Shown here in pieces: positions 8,679 to 17,964 of a stretch of 64,000 nt of DNA. The translations under genes and the position numbers were made by a program. The stretch's first letter is position 1. Each line of letters starts with the position of its first letter. Under the pieces are notes generated by a model that had not been told where the DNA came from, did not search any database, and saw only the letters and a list, made by a program, of their open reading frames with translations. Origin of the DNA: Pseudoalteromonas fuliginea (GTDB taxonomy: Bacteria > Pseudomonadota > Gammaproteobacteria > Enterobacterales > Alteromonadaceae); the NCBI RefSeq assembly GCF_000690055.1, contig NZ_JJNZ01000024.1:102149-166148 (forward strand), read 5' to 3'.

Positions 8679-10502
8679 TTATGACTTAGGTGCACGACCC
8701 GCACGTTTACGTTCATTTTCTGTAAGGTGTTTCTTACGGATACGAATATTTAGTGGAGTAACTTCAACTAGCTCGTCATCATCGATGAACTCAAGCGCTT
8801 GCTCAAGTGAGTAGTTAAGGTGTGGAGAAAGCGTTTGCGCTTCATCAGTACCAGATGCACGTACGTTAGTTAACTGCTTACCTTTAAGGGCGTTAACTGT
8901 AAGGTCGTTATCACGGTTATGAATACCGATAACCATACCTTCGTATACTTCAACACCGTGACCGATGAATAAACGGCCGCGCTCTTGTAAGTTGAATAAT
9001 GCGTTAGTAAGTGCTTTACCAGTTGCGTTTGCAATCATTACGCCGTTCTTACGAACACCGATGTCGCCACCTTTGTGAGGACCGTAATGATCGAACGTAT
9101 GGTACATAAGACCAGAACCCGAAGTAAGCGTCATGAAATCAGTTTGGAAACCAATTAAACCACGGCTAGGGATCATGAAGTCTAAACGCATACGGCCTTT
9201 GCCATCTGGAGTCATGTTAGTAAGTTCACCTTTACGTAGGCCAACTTGTTCCATAACAGAACCTTGATGCTCGTCTTGACAGTCAATAGTCACTGTTTCA
9301 AACGGTTCTTCTAGAACGCCATCTACAGTACGTAAGATAACTTCTGGACGAGAAACTGAAAGCTCGTAACCTTCACGACGCATGTTTTCGATTAAGATAC
9401 CTAGGTGTAATTCACCACGGCCAGAAACACGGAAGCTATCTGGGCTAGCAGTATCTTCAACGCGAAGTGCTACGTTGTGTACTAATTCTTTGTCTAAACG
9501 CTCACGGATATTACGTGACGTTACAAACTTACCTTCTTTACCACAGAAAGGTGAGTTATTTACAGAGAATGTCATTGTTACAGTTGGCTCATCAACACTT
9601 AGTGGTGGCAATGCTTCAACGTTTCCTGGGAAACAAACTGTGTCAGAAATCTTAAGCTCACCAATACCTGTTACAGTTACGATGTTACCAGCGTAAGCTC
9701 TATCAGTTTCGATACGTTCAAGACCTAGGTAGCTTTGTACTGCGCCAATTTTACCATTACGTGTAGTGCCATCAGCACTGATAATAGTAACTTGTTGGTT
9801 AGGAGCAACAGAACCACGTTTAATACGACCAATACCAACTACACCAACATAAGAGTTGTAATCTAGTTGAGAAATTTGCATTTGGAAGTCACCTTCAGGA
9901 TCTGCATCCGGTGGTGATACTTCTTCAACGATCATCTTGAACATAGGTTCCATGTTCTCTGATGGCTCGTCTAAATCTAGTGTTGCCCAGCCGTTGATTG
10001 CTGAAGCGTAGATTACTTTAAAGTCTAACTGTTCGTCAGTTGCGCCAAGGTTGTCGAATAAATCAAAGATTTGATCCATAACCCAATCAGGACGTGAACC
10101 TGGCTTATCAATTTTATTGATAACTACGATTGGCTTTAAGCCTTGCGCGAATGCCTTTTGCGTAACGAAACGCGTTTGTGGCATTGGACCTTCTTGAGCA
10201 TCAACAAGTAATAATACTGAGTCAGCCATCGAAAGTACGCGTTCAACTTCACCACCGAAATCGGCGTGTCCCGGAGTATCTACGATATTGATATGGTAGT
10301 CGTTCCAAGAAATGGCTGTGTTTTTAGCCAAAATGGTAATACCACGTTCTTTCTCAATGTCGTTTGAGTCCATCACGCGCTCTTCGTTACCGCCGCGTGT
10401 TTCTAATGTACCTGATTGCTCAAGTAGTTTGTCAACCAGTGTTGTTTTACCGTGGTCAACGTGCGCGATAATCGCTATATTTCTTAACTTTTCGATGCTC
10501 AT
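8679..10502 (-). CDS. typA: Ribosome-binding translational GTPase TypA/BipA
   Basis: TypA is an EF-G-like GTPase that aids 50S assembly, especially at low temperature and under stress. GTPase motifs are clear: AHVDHGKTT (G1), [11 protein letters not shown] (G3) and INKIDKPG (G4); domains III and V and the TypA-specific C-terminal domain follow, ending in a basic tail. The start is set at the ATG giving [10 protein letters not shown], as in E. coli; an upstream in-frame ATG at 10553 would add 17 residues unlike any TypA. The length is 607 aa, as expected. It is divergent from glnA, as in enterics. Confidence 0.97.
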   Translation of the reverse strand: MSIEKLRNIAIIAHVDHGKTTLVDKLLEQSGTLETRGGNEERVMDSNDIEKERGITILAKNTAISWNDYHINIVDTPGHADFGGEVERVLSMADSVLLLVDAQEGPMPQTRFVTQKAFAQGLKPIVVINKIDKPGSRPDWVMDQIFDLFDNLGATDEQLDFKVIYASAINGWATLDLDEPSENMEPMFKMIVEEVSPPDADPEGDFQMQISQLDYNSYVGVVGIGRIKRGSVAPNQQVTIISADGTTRNGKIGAVQSYLGLERIETDRAYAGNIVTVTGIGELKISDTVCFPGNVEALPPLSVDEPTVTMTFSVNNSPFCGKEGKFVTSRNIRERLDKELVHNVALRVEDTASPDSFRVSGRGELHLGILIENMRREGYELSVSRPEVILRTVDGVLEEPFETVTIDCQDEHQGSVMEQVGLRKGELTNMTPDGKGRMRLDFMIPSRGLIGFQTDFMTLTSGSGLMYHTFDHYGPHKGGDIGVRKNGVMIANATGKALTNALFNLQERGRLFIGHGVEVYEGMVIGIHNRDNDLTVNALKGKQLTNVRASGTDEAQTLSPHLNYSLEQALEFIDDDELVEVTPLNIRIRKKHLTENERKRAGRAPKS

Positions 10503-10820
10503 ATATTTACTCAGAGAAATTAAATTCTCAATGATCCTGCAAGATCTACGCACTCATCTGCGTTTTCACGAGATGTCCAAGCATAGGATTTAAAAGGGCG
10601 CATATTATCCCTCATTAATGACATGGATGAAAGTTTATCCAATACAAATTTTAAAACTTTCTCAATACTTTCACTAAGTATCTGTTTTATATATGACAAT
10701 TATATGAATTAAATTTCGATATTTTTTCGAAAAACAGCCATTTTGGCTATTTTTCCGATCTTTTTGGTACTCTTTTGCATTTAGTTTATGCTAATTTTAA
10801 GCGATTAAATTATCAGCAAA

Positions 10821-10953
10821 TTGCACCGTGTAAATATTGCACCAAAAGGGATATTTTACGCACCAAATCAGTGCACCACTACGCTGGATTTTATAACAAC
10901 TTATTTTTTTTAATTTATAAACATGCAGTTATAAAAATGGCACAAAATCAGCT
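10821..10953 (+). promoter_or_regulatory. glnA nitrogen control region: NtrC site and sigma-54 promoter
   Basis: A -24/-12 element TGGCAC-N7-GCT (GG at 10939-10940, GC at 10951-10952, ten bases between) lies 57 bp before the glnA ATG, giving a start near 10964. Upstream, 10860-10874 reads GCACC-AAATC-AGTGC, one base from the NtrC consensus GCACC-N5-GGTGC, and three more GCACC half-sites occur (10823, 10839, 10873). The distance of about 90-140 bp from the start suits an enhancer. The rest of the 507-bp typA-glnA gap is AT-rich and shows nothing else I can name. Confidence 0.75.
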
Positions 10954-11009
10954 TAATAAGTGCTAAAGCAATTATGCAGCAATAACAAAACCCCACACTT
11001 GGAGGACAC

Positions 11010-12416
11010 ATGTCACAATCGGTTTTAGATTTTATTAAAGAAAATGACGTTAAGTTCATTGATTTACGCTTTACTGACACTAAAGGTAAAGAACAACATG
11101 TTTCTATTCCTCATCATCAAGTTGATGAAGATTTTTTCGAAGACGGTAAAATGTTCGATGGTTCTTCAATCGCTGGTTGGAAAGGCATTAATGAGTCAGA
11201 CATGGTTTTATTACCAGATGCAGACTCTATCAAATTAGACCCTTTCACAGAAGAAACAACACTAATTGTTCGTTGTGACGTTGTTGAACCTTCAACACTT
11301 CAAGGTTATGAACGTGACCCACGCTCAGTTGCTAAGCGTGCTGAAGATTACATGCGTTCAACTGGTATTGCAGACACTGTGTTATTTGGCCCAGAGCCAG
11401 AATTTTTCGTATTTGATGATGTTAAATACAAATCAGACATGTCTGGTTCTATGTATAAAATTGATTCTAAGCAAGCTGCTTGGAACTCAGATAAAGAATA
11501 TGCAGATGGCAACACAGGTCACCGTCCAGGTGTTAAAGGCGGTTACTTCCCAGTTGCTCCAGTTGATGACTTCCAAGATTGGCGTTCTGCTACGTGTCTA
11601 GTGCTAGAAGAAATGGGCCAAGTAGTAGAAGCACATCACCACGAAGTAGCAACAGCAGGTCAAAACGAAATCGCTACTCGCTTTAATACAATGGTATTAA
11701 AGGCGGATGAAATTCAAGAAATGAAATATGTTATCCATAACATGGCTCACTTATACGGTAAAACAGCAACGTTTATGCCTAAGCCAGTTGTTGGTGATAA
11801 CGGTTCTGGTATGCATTGTCACCAGTCACTTGCTAAAGATGGTGTAAACCTTTTTGCTGGTGATAAGTACGGCGGTCTTTCTGAAGATGCACTTTACTAC
11901 ATTGGCGGCATCATTAAGCATGCTAAAGCAATCAATGCTTTTGCAAATGCCTCTACTAACTCGTATAAACGTTTAGTACCAGGTTTTGAAGCACCAGTTA
12001 TGCTTGCATACTCTGCACGTAACCGTTCTGCATCAATCCGTATCCCAGTGGTTCCATCTGAAAAAGGTCGTCGTATTGAAGTACGCTTCCCAGATCCAAC
12101 AGCTAACCCATACCTTGCTTTCTCAGCAATGCTTATGGCTGGCCTTGATGGTATCAAAAACAAGATCCACCCTGGCGATGCTATGGATAAAGATTTATAC
12201 GACTTACCAGCTGAAGAAGCAGCAGAAATTCCAACGGTTGCAGCATCACTTGACGAAGCACTATCTGCACTTAGCGCAGACCGTGAATTCTTAACTCAAG
12301 GTGGTGTATTCACTGATGATTTAATTGATGCTTATATCTCACTTAAATCTAAAGAAGTTGAAAAACTTAACATGACAACTCACCCAGTTGAGTTTGAAAT
12401 GTACTACAGCTGTTAA
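11010..12416 (+). CDS. glnA: Glutamine synthetase type I
   Basis: GlnA makes glutamine from glutamate, ammonia and ATP as a cytosolic dodecamer and is the main entry of ammonium at low nitrogen. The 468-aa length and motifs [32 protein letters not shown] and the NRSASIRIP active-site stretch are typical of class I-beta. The adenylylation site is conserved at exactly Y397 (in [10 protein letters not shown]), so GlnE-type control is expected. A strong ribosome site (GGAGGA) precedes the ATG. Transcription is controlled by the sigma-54/NtrC region upstream, and ntrB-ntrC follow after one unrelated gene. Confidence 0.98.
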   Translation: MSQSVLDFIKENDVKFIDLRFTDTKGKEQHVSIPHHQVDEDFFEDGKMFDGSSIAGWKGINESDMVLLPDADSIKLDPFTEETTLIVRCDVVEPSTLQGYERDPRSVAKRAEDYMRSTGIADTVLFGPEPEFFVFDDVKYKSDMSGSMYKIDSKQAAWNSDKEYADGNTGHRPGVKGGYFPVAPVDDFQDWRSATCLVLEEMGQVVEAHHHEVATAGQNEIATRFNTMVLKADEIQEMKYVIHNMAHLYGKTATFMPKPVVGDNGSGMHCHQSLAKDGVNLFAGDKYGGLSEDALYYIGGIIKHAKAINAFANASTNSYKRLVPGFEAPVMLAYSARNRSASIRIPVVPSEKGRRIEVRFPDPTANPYLAFSAMLMAGLDGIKNKIHPGDAMDKDLYDLPAEEAAEIPTVAASLDEALSALSADREFLTQGGVFTDDLIDAYISLKSKEVEKLNMTTHPVEFEMYYSC

Positions 12417-12444
12417 TTAAGCTGTAAAAAATATGTGTGTTCTC

Positions 12445-12470
12445 AAGCCCGCTGCTCTGCGGGCTTTTTT
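12445..12470 (+). terminator. glnA terminator
   Basis: The stem AAGCCCGC/GCGGGCTT is followed by a T-run, so glnA is probably transcribed largely apart from ntrBC. Confidence 0.85.
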
Positions 12471-12530
12471 AATGGTAAATCAAAGCAATCTCCACTAGAG
12501 TAAAGTTACTCTAAAACGCAGGACCGCCGA

Positions 12531-13061
12531 GTGAATAATTACATTTTATTACTAACAATTACTTTAGGATTAAGTAATTATGGCTATGCTGCTGAAAAAA
12601 AAATATACGCTTGGGAAGATAAAAATGGCGTGTTAGTGTTCTCAGATACACCGCATAAAGGCGCGACGGAGGTAAAGCTTACAAGTCAGCACCTTACAAT
12701 GCCTGCGACCAATACTTATATTTTAAATAACCAACCTCAACCCCAAGAAGCAGCGTTTAACATTGCTATTTTGTCACCAGAGCATAATCAGACAATTCAT
12801 GAAAATACAGGCACGGTATATGTTACCAGCCGTATAACACCACGGTTCGAAAGTGGGTTAATAATACAGCTGTTTGTTGATGGTCAAACACATGGCCCTG
12901 CTAGTCATGATTCAACCTTTGCTATAAAAGATGTTGAACGCGGTGAACATACATTGCAAGTAAAGCTGTTGAATAATAAAAACCAAATTATTGCCGTGAG
13001 CCAACCTTATGTGTTTTTTATGCGCAGAAAGGGCTTAATACCAATCCGCAATAATACTTGA
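12531..13061 (+). CDS. Secreted DUF4124-domain protein
   Basis: It starts at GTG and has a signal peptide (about residues 1-20, ending GYA). The mature N-terminus KKIYAWEDKNGVLVFSDTP is the DUF4124 signature; a second, Ig-like beta region (about 80-165) follows, beginning FNIAILSPEHNQTIHE. The position between glnA and ntrB is typical in marine gammaproteobacteria and the function is unknown. The last codons (LIPIRNNT and stop) lie inside the dispersed repeat at 13036-13203, so the C-terminus has probably been rewritten by that insertion. A second DUF4124 protein lies at 21634-22155. Confidence 0.75.
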   Translation: MNNYILLLTITLGLSNYGYAAEKKIYAWEDKNGVLVFSDTPHKGATEVKLTSQHLTMPATNTYILNNQPQPQEAAFNIAILSPEHNQTIHENTGTVYVTSRITPRFESGLIIQLFVDGQTHGPASHDSTFAIKDVERGEHTLQVKLLNNKNQIIAVSQPYVFFMRRKGLIPIRNNT

Positions 13062-13203
13062 TCAATTTGAGGGCTTAAGCTTGACGCTAACTGTGTTAAA
13101 AATTTCTGATATAGAACAACTAAATAACGAATTTTTTGCCCTGTTATCGACACGGTTTTCATACCTCAAAATAGCTCACTTAATTAAGCAGATTGGTATA
13201 ACA
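13036..13203 (-). repeat. Dispersed TACCAAT-type repeat, copy 2 (inverted)
   Basis: The ends are inverted repeats, TAATACCAATCCGC at the left and GATTGGTATAA at the right. On the minus strand the core TAGTTGTTCTATATC, the ATTTTTAAC block and TGATCA box match the other copies. It covers the stop codon of the DUF4124 gene and most of the gap to ntrB. Confidence 0.65.
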
Positions 13204-13278
13204 TTCAAGAACTAAATTTAAGTTTAAAACTGAGGCGCAGCAGTGCATTTTATTAATATTAATTGCCTGCAAATATTA

Positions 13279-13296
13279 GCGCACTAAAATGGTGCA
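13279..13296. promoter_or_regulatory. NtrC operator immediately before ntrB
   Basis: GCACT-AAAAT-GGTGC is a textbook NtrC binding palindrome. It ends five bases before the ntrB ATG and overlaps the place of the ribosome site, so bound NtrC would act as a repressor of ntrBC (as at E. coli glnLp), not as an enhancer. Confidence 0.75.
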
Positions 13297-13299
13297 ACT

Positions 13300-14370
13300 A
13301 TGATTAATAATGAAATTTTCAGCCCAGAACTGCTTGACGCTATCTGGCAAAACCAAACAACAGCGGTCATGTTGCTCGATAAAAAATTTACTGTTGTTTA
13401 TGCTAATACCAGTACGAGTGAGTTACTTGGCCTTGGTACTAAACGCTTGTTAGATCAACCTTTCGATAGCCTTTTTAATTACCATTCTATTGACTTGAAA
13501 CGTATTGAACAGTATTCATTAATTGATGGCGTTGATTGCCAGCAACATAGAGCTGACGTGGTTTTTAGCGATTCTCGTCATGCCAAGGTAGCAGTCAGCT
13601 CAAGACAGCTTAAATTTAAAGACACGTTATATATATTATTAGAATGGCGCCAAACAGATGATGAAATAAAGCACGACCAAGCATCAAACCAAATGCATCA
13701 ATATCAAGCTGCACGAAACTTAATTCGTGGCTTAGCGCACGAAATTAAAAATCCTTTAGGTGGAATTCGCGGAGCGGCGCAGTTATTGCAGTATGAAGTT
13801 GATCAACAAGAAAGAGACCAATGCGCTGAGCTTATCATTGAGCAAGCAGATAGATTGCGCGAATTAGTAGATAGGCTCTTAGGGCCAAATCAGCTACCGC
13901 AAAAGTCTTATGGCAATATTCATCAAACCCTAGAGTCGGTTGTCAGGCTAAGTACGTTAGATAATTGTTCTAATATTGGCTTAGTGAAGGATTATGACCC
14001 GAGTATTCCTGATGTATATATTGACCAAGGCAAAATACAACAAGTCGTATTAAACATTGTTCGAAATGCCCAACAGGCGCTTGTAGATGGCGGTGAAATA
14101 AAAATAAAAACCCGCATAAACCATCAACATCGTCGCCCAGGTAAAGCACCTAAAAAAGCCTTGTTGATCCAAATATCTGATAACGGACCAGGCATTGACC
14201 ACAGCATACGCGAAACATTGTTCTACCCGATGATCACCAATAAAGAAGGTGGTTCAGGACTTGGACTTTCTATTGCGCAAACGCTTATTGATCAGCATGA
14301 CGGCTATATTGAATGTGATAGCTGGCCTGGACATACTGAATTTAATATCTATCTGCCCTTTGCAGATTAA
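13300..14370 (+). CDS. ntrB: Nitrogen sensor histidine kinase NtrB
   Basis: NtrB phosphorylates and dephosphorylates NtrC in response to PII. An N-terminal PAS domain (about 10-120) is followed by the H-box LAHEIKNPLGGIRG with H147, then N, G1 and G2 boxes (NIVRNAQQAL, ISDNGPGID, GGSGLGLSIA). The 356-aa length is normal and there is no membrane segment, as expected for this soluble kinase. The stop codon overlaps an in-frame ATG of the ntrC frame, and the pair forms an operon. An NtrC operator sits directly on its start region. Confidence 0.95.
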   Translation: MINNEIFSPELLDAIWQNQTTAVMLLDKKFTVVYANTSTSELLGLGTKRLLDQPFDSLFNYHSIDLKRIEQYSLIDGVDCQQHRADVVFSDSRHAKVAVSSRQLKFKDTLYILLEWRQTDDEIKHDQASNQMHQYQAARNLIRGLAHEIKNPLGGIRGAAQLLQYEVDQQERDQCAELIIEQADRLRELVDRLLGPNQLPQKSYGNIHQTLESVVRLSTLDNCSNIGLVKDYDPSIPDVYIDQGKIQQVVLNIVRNAQQALVDGGEIKIKTRINHQHRRPGKAPKKALLIQISDNGPGIDHSIRETLFYPMITNKEGGSGLGLSIAQTLIDQHDGYIECDSWPGHTEFNIYLPFAD

Positions 14371-14384
14371 TGTTTGGAGTTTGC

Positions 14385-15770
14385 ATGAAAACAGTTTGGC
14401 TTGTAGATGATGATGCCTCAATTCGCTTTGTACTTGAAAAGGCACTTACCCGAGCAGGGTTTAACACGGAAAGCTTTGCTAATGCGCAAGATGTATTAAG
14501 TGCATTAAAGTTTAGCCAACCAGCTGTTTTGGTGTCTGATGTAAAAATGCCTGGCATGGATGGCATGGCTTTACTTGAGCTTATTGCAGAGCAAAACCCT
14601 GGGCTACCGGTTATTATAATGACCGCGCACTCAGATTTAGATTCGGCCGTTAATGCCTTTCAAAAAGGTGCTTTTGAGTATTTAGCTAAACCGTTTGATT
14701 TAAACGAAGCGGTTGCTCTTGTTGAAAGTGCATTTAGAGCAAACTCTACAAAAAAAACTAAACGTAAGCAGGCCCCACCTAAAAGTGCACACATAATTGG
14801 TGAAGCACCCGCTATGCAAGAGGTATTTAGAGCAATAGGTAAACTGTCAGCCTCTAGCATGAGTGTATTAATAAATGGTGAGTCTGGCACAGGTAAAGAA
14901 CTGGTCGCCAGCGCCTTGCATAATCATAGTCCACGTAAAGAAAATCAATTTATTGCACTTAACATGGCCGCAATTCCAAAAGAACTTGTTGAGTCAGAAT
15001 TATTTGGCCACGAAAAAGGCGCATTTACGGGCGCTGATAGTGTGCGTAAAGGGCGTTTTGAACAAGCCAATGGCGGCACGCTTTTTTTAGATGAAATTGG
15101 TGATATGCCTCTTGATGTGCAAACACGTTTATTGCGCGTGCTTGCCGATGGTGAATTTTATCGTGTGGGCGGGCATCAAAGCATAAAGGTGGATGTACGC
15201 ATTATTGCAGCTACGCATCAAAATCTGGAAGACTTAGTTAAACAAGGTAAATTTAGGGATGATTTATTTCATCGTTTAAACGTAGTACGCCTACGCTTGC
15301 CAGCTCTTCGGGAGCGCACTGAAGATATTGATCGCTTGTCGCAACATTTTTTGCACAAAAGCGCTAAAGACTTACAAGTAGAAAGCAAAGTACTCAGCCC
15401 TAAAGCAACAGAGCAGCTTAAACTCTTTAATTGGCCCGGTAATGTACGTCAGCTCGAAAATACGTGTCGTTGGCTTACTGTGATGGCGCCAGGTGAACTT
15501 GTTACAGAACAAGATTTACCACCTGAGATCCTTGATGCCTCGCCAATTCAAGAGGAAGGTGATTGGCTTGATGCATTTCAACAATGGCTTAACCACGAAC
15601 TTAAACAAGGCAAAGAAAATATTTGGCCCGATATTCAAGCACAACTAGAAACTCGGCTAATAAAAACAGCTCTCGCCAATTGTTCTGGCCATAAACAAGA
15701 TGCAGCTATAAAAATTGGCTGGGGACGCAACACGTTGACCCGTAAGTTAAAAGAGCGCAATATTAGCTAA
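14385..15770 (+). CDS. ntrC: Nitrogen regulator NtrC, sigma-54 activator
   Basis: The order is receiver (1-120; phosphoacceptor D52 in LVSDVKMPGMDG), AAA+ sigma-54 interaction domain (about 140-380; Walker A GESGTGKE, the sigma-54 loop GAFTGA, Walker B LFLDEIGDMP) and a Fis-type HTH at the C-terminus. The start is placed at 14385 because GGAG lies seven bases upstream and the receiver begins MKTVWLVDDD; the in-frame ATG at 14370 overlapping the ntrB stop lacks such a site. It would act at the glnA sites and at its own operon. Confidence 0.96.
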   Translation: MKTVWLVDDDASIRFVLEKALTRAGFNTESFANAQDVLSALKFSQPAVLVSDVKMPGMDGMALLELIAEQNPGLPVIIMTAHSDLDSAVNAFQKGAFEYLAKPFDLNEAVALVESAFRANSTKKTKRKQAPPKSAHIIGEAPAMQEVFRAIGKLSASSMSVLINGESGTGKELVASALHNHSPRKENQFIALNMAAIPKELVESELFGHEKGAFTGADSVRKGRFEQANGGTLFLDEIGDMPLDVQTRLLRVLADGEFYRVGGHQSIKVDVRIIAATHQNLEDLVKQGKFRDDLFHRLNVVRLRLPALRERTEDIDRLSQHFLHKSAKDLQVESKVLSPKATEQLKLFNWPGNVRQLENTCRWLTVMAPGELVTEQDLPPEILDASPIQEEGDWLDAFQQWLNHELKQGKENIWPDIQAQLETRLIKTALANCSGHKQDAAIKIGWGRNTLTRKLKERNIS

Positions 15771-15799
15771 TTAAACGTGTCTAACAAATTTGGTTATTG

Positions 15800-16258
15800 A
15801 TGAAGCTAATCGAACATATTCCATTATTCAAACAAATGGAAATTATAAACAGGCTACACTTTTTTAAAGAGTTTACGCTCAACGAACGTCAAATATTATT
15901 AGAATCGTTTGGCCTGTTGTATTTAGTTAACCAACAGCAATTTTTATTTAAGCAGTTTGATAACGACAAACATTTATACATTGTACTAAGTGGCGCCCTT
16001 TTAGTCTTTAAGCATAATCACTTATTAGAACTAGGTACTATTGAGCCCGGTGAATTTATAGGTGAAGGCGCCTTTATTGGTAACAGACAAAGAAGTACCA
16101 ATGCCCAAGCTAAAAGCGACACTATCGTACTCGCTATAACTCCTGAAGCATTGACTCGTTTACCTAATGTTATACGTGAAAAAATTAAAGACCGTATTAT
16201 CGAGGGCATGAGCGAACGAATTGCAAAACTAAGTGAGCATATAGAAACCCACGGTTAA
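15800..16258 (+). CDS. Cyclic-nucleotide-binding domain protein, no effector domain
   Basis: At about 152 aa it is only a cNMP-binding beta-roll (roughly residues 20-130), with LYIVLSGALLVF and EPGEFIGEGAFIGNRQRS resembling the phosphate-binding cassette. There is no HTH, so it is not a CRP/FNR regulator; a free-standing sensor or adaptor is more likely. Start is ATG 15800, or TTG 15797. It follows ntrC by 29 bp and may be co-transcribed. Whether it binds a nucleotide cannot be told. Confidence 0.65.
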   Translation: MKLIEHIPLFKQMEIINRLHFFKEFTLNERQILLESFGLLYLVNQQQFLFKQFDNDKHLYIVLSGALLVFKHNHLLELGTIEPGEFIGEGAFIGNRQRSTNAQAKSDTIVLAITPEALTRLPNVIREKIKDRIIEGMSERIAKLSEHIETHG

Positions 16259-16267
16259 CTCTATCAC

Positions 16268-16933
16268 TCAGTCCATATAAACAATTTGTAGTGAGCAATC
16301 AAGCCAGTTGGGGTTATTAACGTGAGCTGTAAACCTGTAAGTATCGGATGGTTTGGCGCCAAAGGGCGTATTTATAAGTGGTCGTGAGTGACTGTATGTT
16401 TGCGAATAATTTTTGTAATAAATGACAACGTAACCATATAAATACTCCCAACTCAGCCTAACTATTGCGCCACTTGGTAGTGTAAATTCAACATGTTCAT
16501 TTGCAAATTTGACCGCTAAATCATTGTACTTGTCTTCGCTACATTGAGTTGTTCGTAACTTTTTAGGCATAACAAAGGTTGTACCCGCCACTGCATTTTT
16601 TAGATAAAAGCCTATATTGCCATCACCATAAAAATGATTTGAACGCGTTGTATAGTTAACTTGTGGCTCGTAACCTAGCCCCTGCATAATAGTAGCTAAC
16701 TTCTCAGTCTCTTTTGGGTAAATTTTATCGCTTGATAAGAGTAATGTGGCTTCACTAAACTCTGATGGAATTGCCAGCTCAACATATTCATAAGGGAGCG
16801 ATTGTGCTTTTAGCGCAGCATCGAGCTGATTGCGCTGTTCATCTTGCAAGTTTTCACTAAATACATACACGGTAGGTTGTTGGCACGCAGCTAATAGTGA
16901 TGCCAACACACATATTAAAATTCCATTTTTCAT
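16268..16933 (-). CDS. Lipoprotein of unknown function
   Basis: A type II signal peptide ends LAAC (Cys17). The mature protein begins with a short domain rich in the pattern seen in LytR-C or SPOR-like folds (about 22-95), then a beta-rich part with several aromatic residues. I do not recognise the family. It has a good ribosome site (AAGGGGTAA) and converges on the cNMP-binding gene. The 5' region overlaps an inverted repeat (ATAGTTACC at 16932-16940 / GGTAACTAT at 16971-16979) that may end the gene at 16990. Confidence 0.6.
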   Translation of the reverse strand: MKNGILICVLASLLAACQQPTVYVFSENLQDEQRNQLDAALKAQSLPYEYVELAIPSEFSEATLLLSSDKIYPKETEKLATIMQGLGYEPQVNYTTRSNHFYGDGNIGFYLKNAVAGTTFVMPKKLRTTQCSEDKYNDLAVKFANEHVEFTLPSGAIVRLSWEYLYGYVVIYYKNYSQTYSHSRPLINTPFGAKPSDTYRFTAHVNNPNWLDCSLQIVYMD

Positions 16934-16989
16934 AGTTACCCCTTTTTGATTACAATTGTAGTCTATTAAAGGTAACTATTTATGGCAAT

Positions 16990-17277
16990 TTAATTTGTTT
17001 GGCTATCTAACCAAGCATCAACACTTTTGCGAGTATATAAAACTTCTTTAAACAAACGATGACGTTCAAATTCAAGTTTTGTTTTTCTCGTGGCATCACC
17101 ACTAACTAAACGGCTATGGGTATCATTGAATTTTGAAATTACAGAAAAACCGCGCTCATCTTGATCAGCTTGCTTTTTTACAGAATTAGCAAGGTGCTCT
17201 CTAACATCGTCAGCAGTTAACATACCTGAATTATCTAATCCCATTAGCTCTTTTTTCATTGCTAATCTTACGCCCAT
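16990..17277 (-). CDS. Small hypothetical protein
   Basis: The 95-aa product is charged and predicted helical, with no signal or membrane segment. A clear ribosome site (GGAGTAGGAA) precedes the ATG, which supports a real gene. I do not recognise the family. It lies 56 bp upstream of the lipoprotein gene on the same strand. Confidence 0.5.
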   Translation of the reverse strand: MGVRLAMKKELMGLDNSGMLTADDVREHLANSVKKQADQDERGFSVISKFNDTHSRLVSGDATRKTKLEFERHRLFKEVLYTRKSVDAWLDSQTN

Positions 17278-17522
17278 TTCCTACTCCATTTAATGAAAAA
17301 TATTTATTCCGCCAAAGTTTTAGCAATTAGCAGGCCATACGTAAAATTAACTGCTGCAGAGCTTAACCTTCAATTGCTTCAGTTTTTTTAAAGACAGACA
17401 AAATACATAAAAACTTTCATAACTATTTACCTATTACAATTAGCTAAAGTCACTTGCTTTGGTGCAAAAGTAGCTGCAAGCCTTTATACTAAAGCTTGTG
17501 CGTTACCCCACCGAGAGCAAAT

Positions 17523-17906
17523 ATGAACGAAGAATACATAGAAATAGAATTAGAAGAAGAGCCGATTGAGCTCTGTAAATTATTAAAAGTACTAAACTTA
17601 GTTGAAGGTGGCGGCCAAGCTAAAAACCTAATAACTGAAGGCTATGTGGGTGTTAACCATGAAATTTGTACAATTAAACGGAAAAAATTATACAGTGGTG
17701 ATGTGTTAGAGTTTGATGGTGAGTTTTTTCAACTATCACTAAGTGCGGATGCAATCCCTGCAGAAAAACCTGCTGTACAAACTCACACTGAACCAAAGCC
17801 GGCGGTCTCTCAACCAACAGTTCAGCCTGCTAAAAGTAAGCGTAAGCGAACTAAAAAGCCAAAAGTAGATGACAAAACAGGACGTCGTCCTATTTCATTT
17901 GGTTAA
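17523..17906 (+). CDS. S4-domain RNA-binding protein (YbcJ-like)
   Basis: The N-terminal ~70 residues form an S4 RNA-binding motif (LCKLLKVLNLVEGGGQAKNL, then EGYVGVNHE and KLYSGDVLEFDG), as in E. coli YbcJ. A basic tail ending in KSKRKRTKKPK-type residues adds about 50 aa of probable RNA contact. The start at 17523 is chosen because it gives the family-like N-terminus and has GAGAG upstream; an upstream in-frame start at 17496 is unlikely. The precise RNA target is unknown. Confidence 0.75.
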   Translation: MNEEYIEIELEEEPIELCKLLKVLNLVEGGGQAKNLITEGYVGVNHEICTIKRKKLYSGDVLEFDGEFFQLSLSADAIPAEKPAVQTHTEPKPAVSQPTVQPAKSKRKRTKKPKVDDKTGRRPISFG

Positions 17907-17932
17907 GTATTTAAAACCCCCTCTTTTTATAT

Positions 17933-17964
17933 AAAAAGGCCAACTTATATAGTTGGCCTTTTTA
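17933..17964 (+). terminator. Terminator of the S4-domain gene
   Basis: The stem AAAAAGGCCAACT/AGTTGGCCTTTTT with T-run is a clear intrinsic terminator. Confidence 0.85.

Noticed and set aside
9382..9696. 104-codon frame opposite typA
   Set aside because: It is a shadow of the highly conserved typA coding sequence, without ribosome site or family resemblance.
10503..10553. Longer TypA start (17 extra residues)
   Set aside because: TypA proteins start with [12 protein letters not shown] sequence; the extension has no similarity and no better ribosome site.
10762..10780. TTGGTAC...TTGC as a sigma-54 promoter for glnA
   Set aside because: The GG and GC are nine bases apart, not ten; the site at 10938-10953 has correct spacing and sits nearer the gene.
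10775..10966. 63-codon frame upstream of glnA
   Set aside because: It overlaps the NtrC and sigma-54 sites, has no ribosome site and no recognisable protein character.
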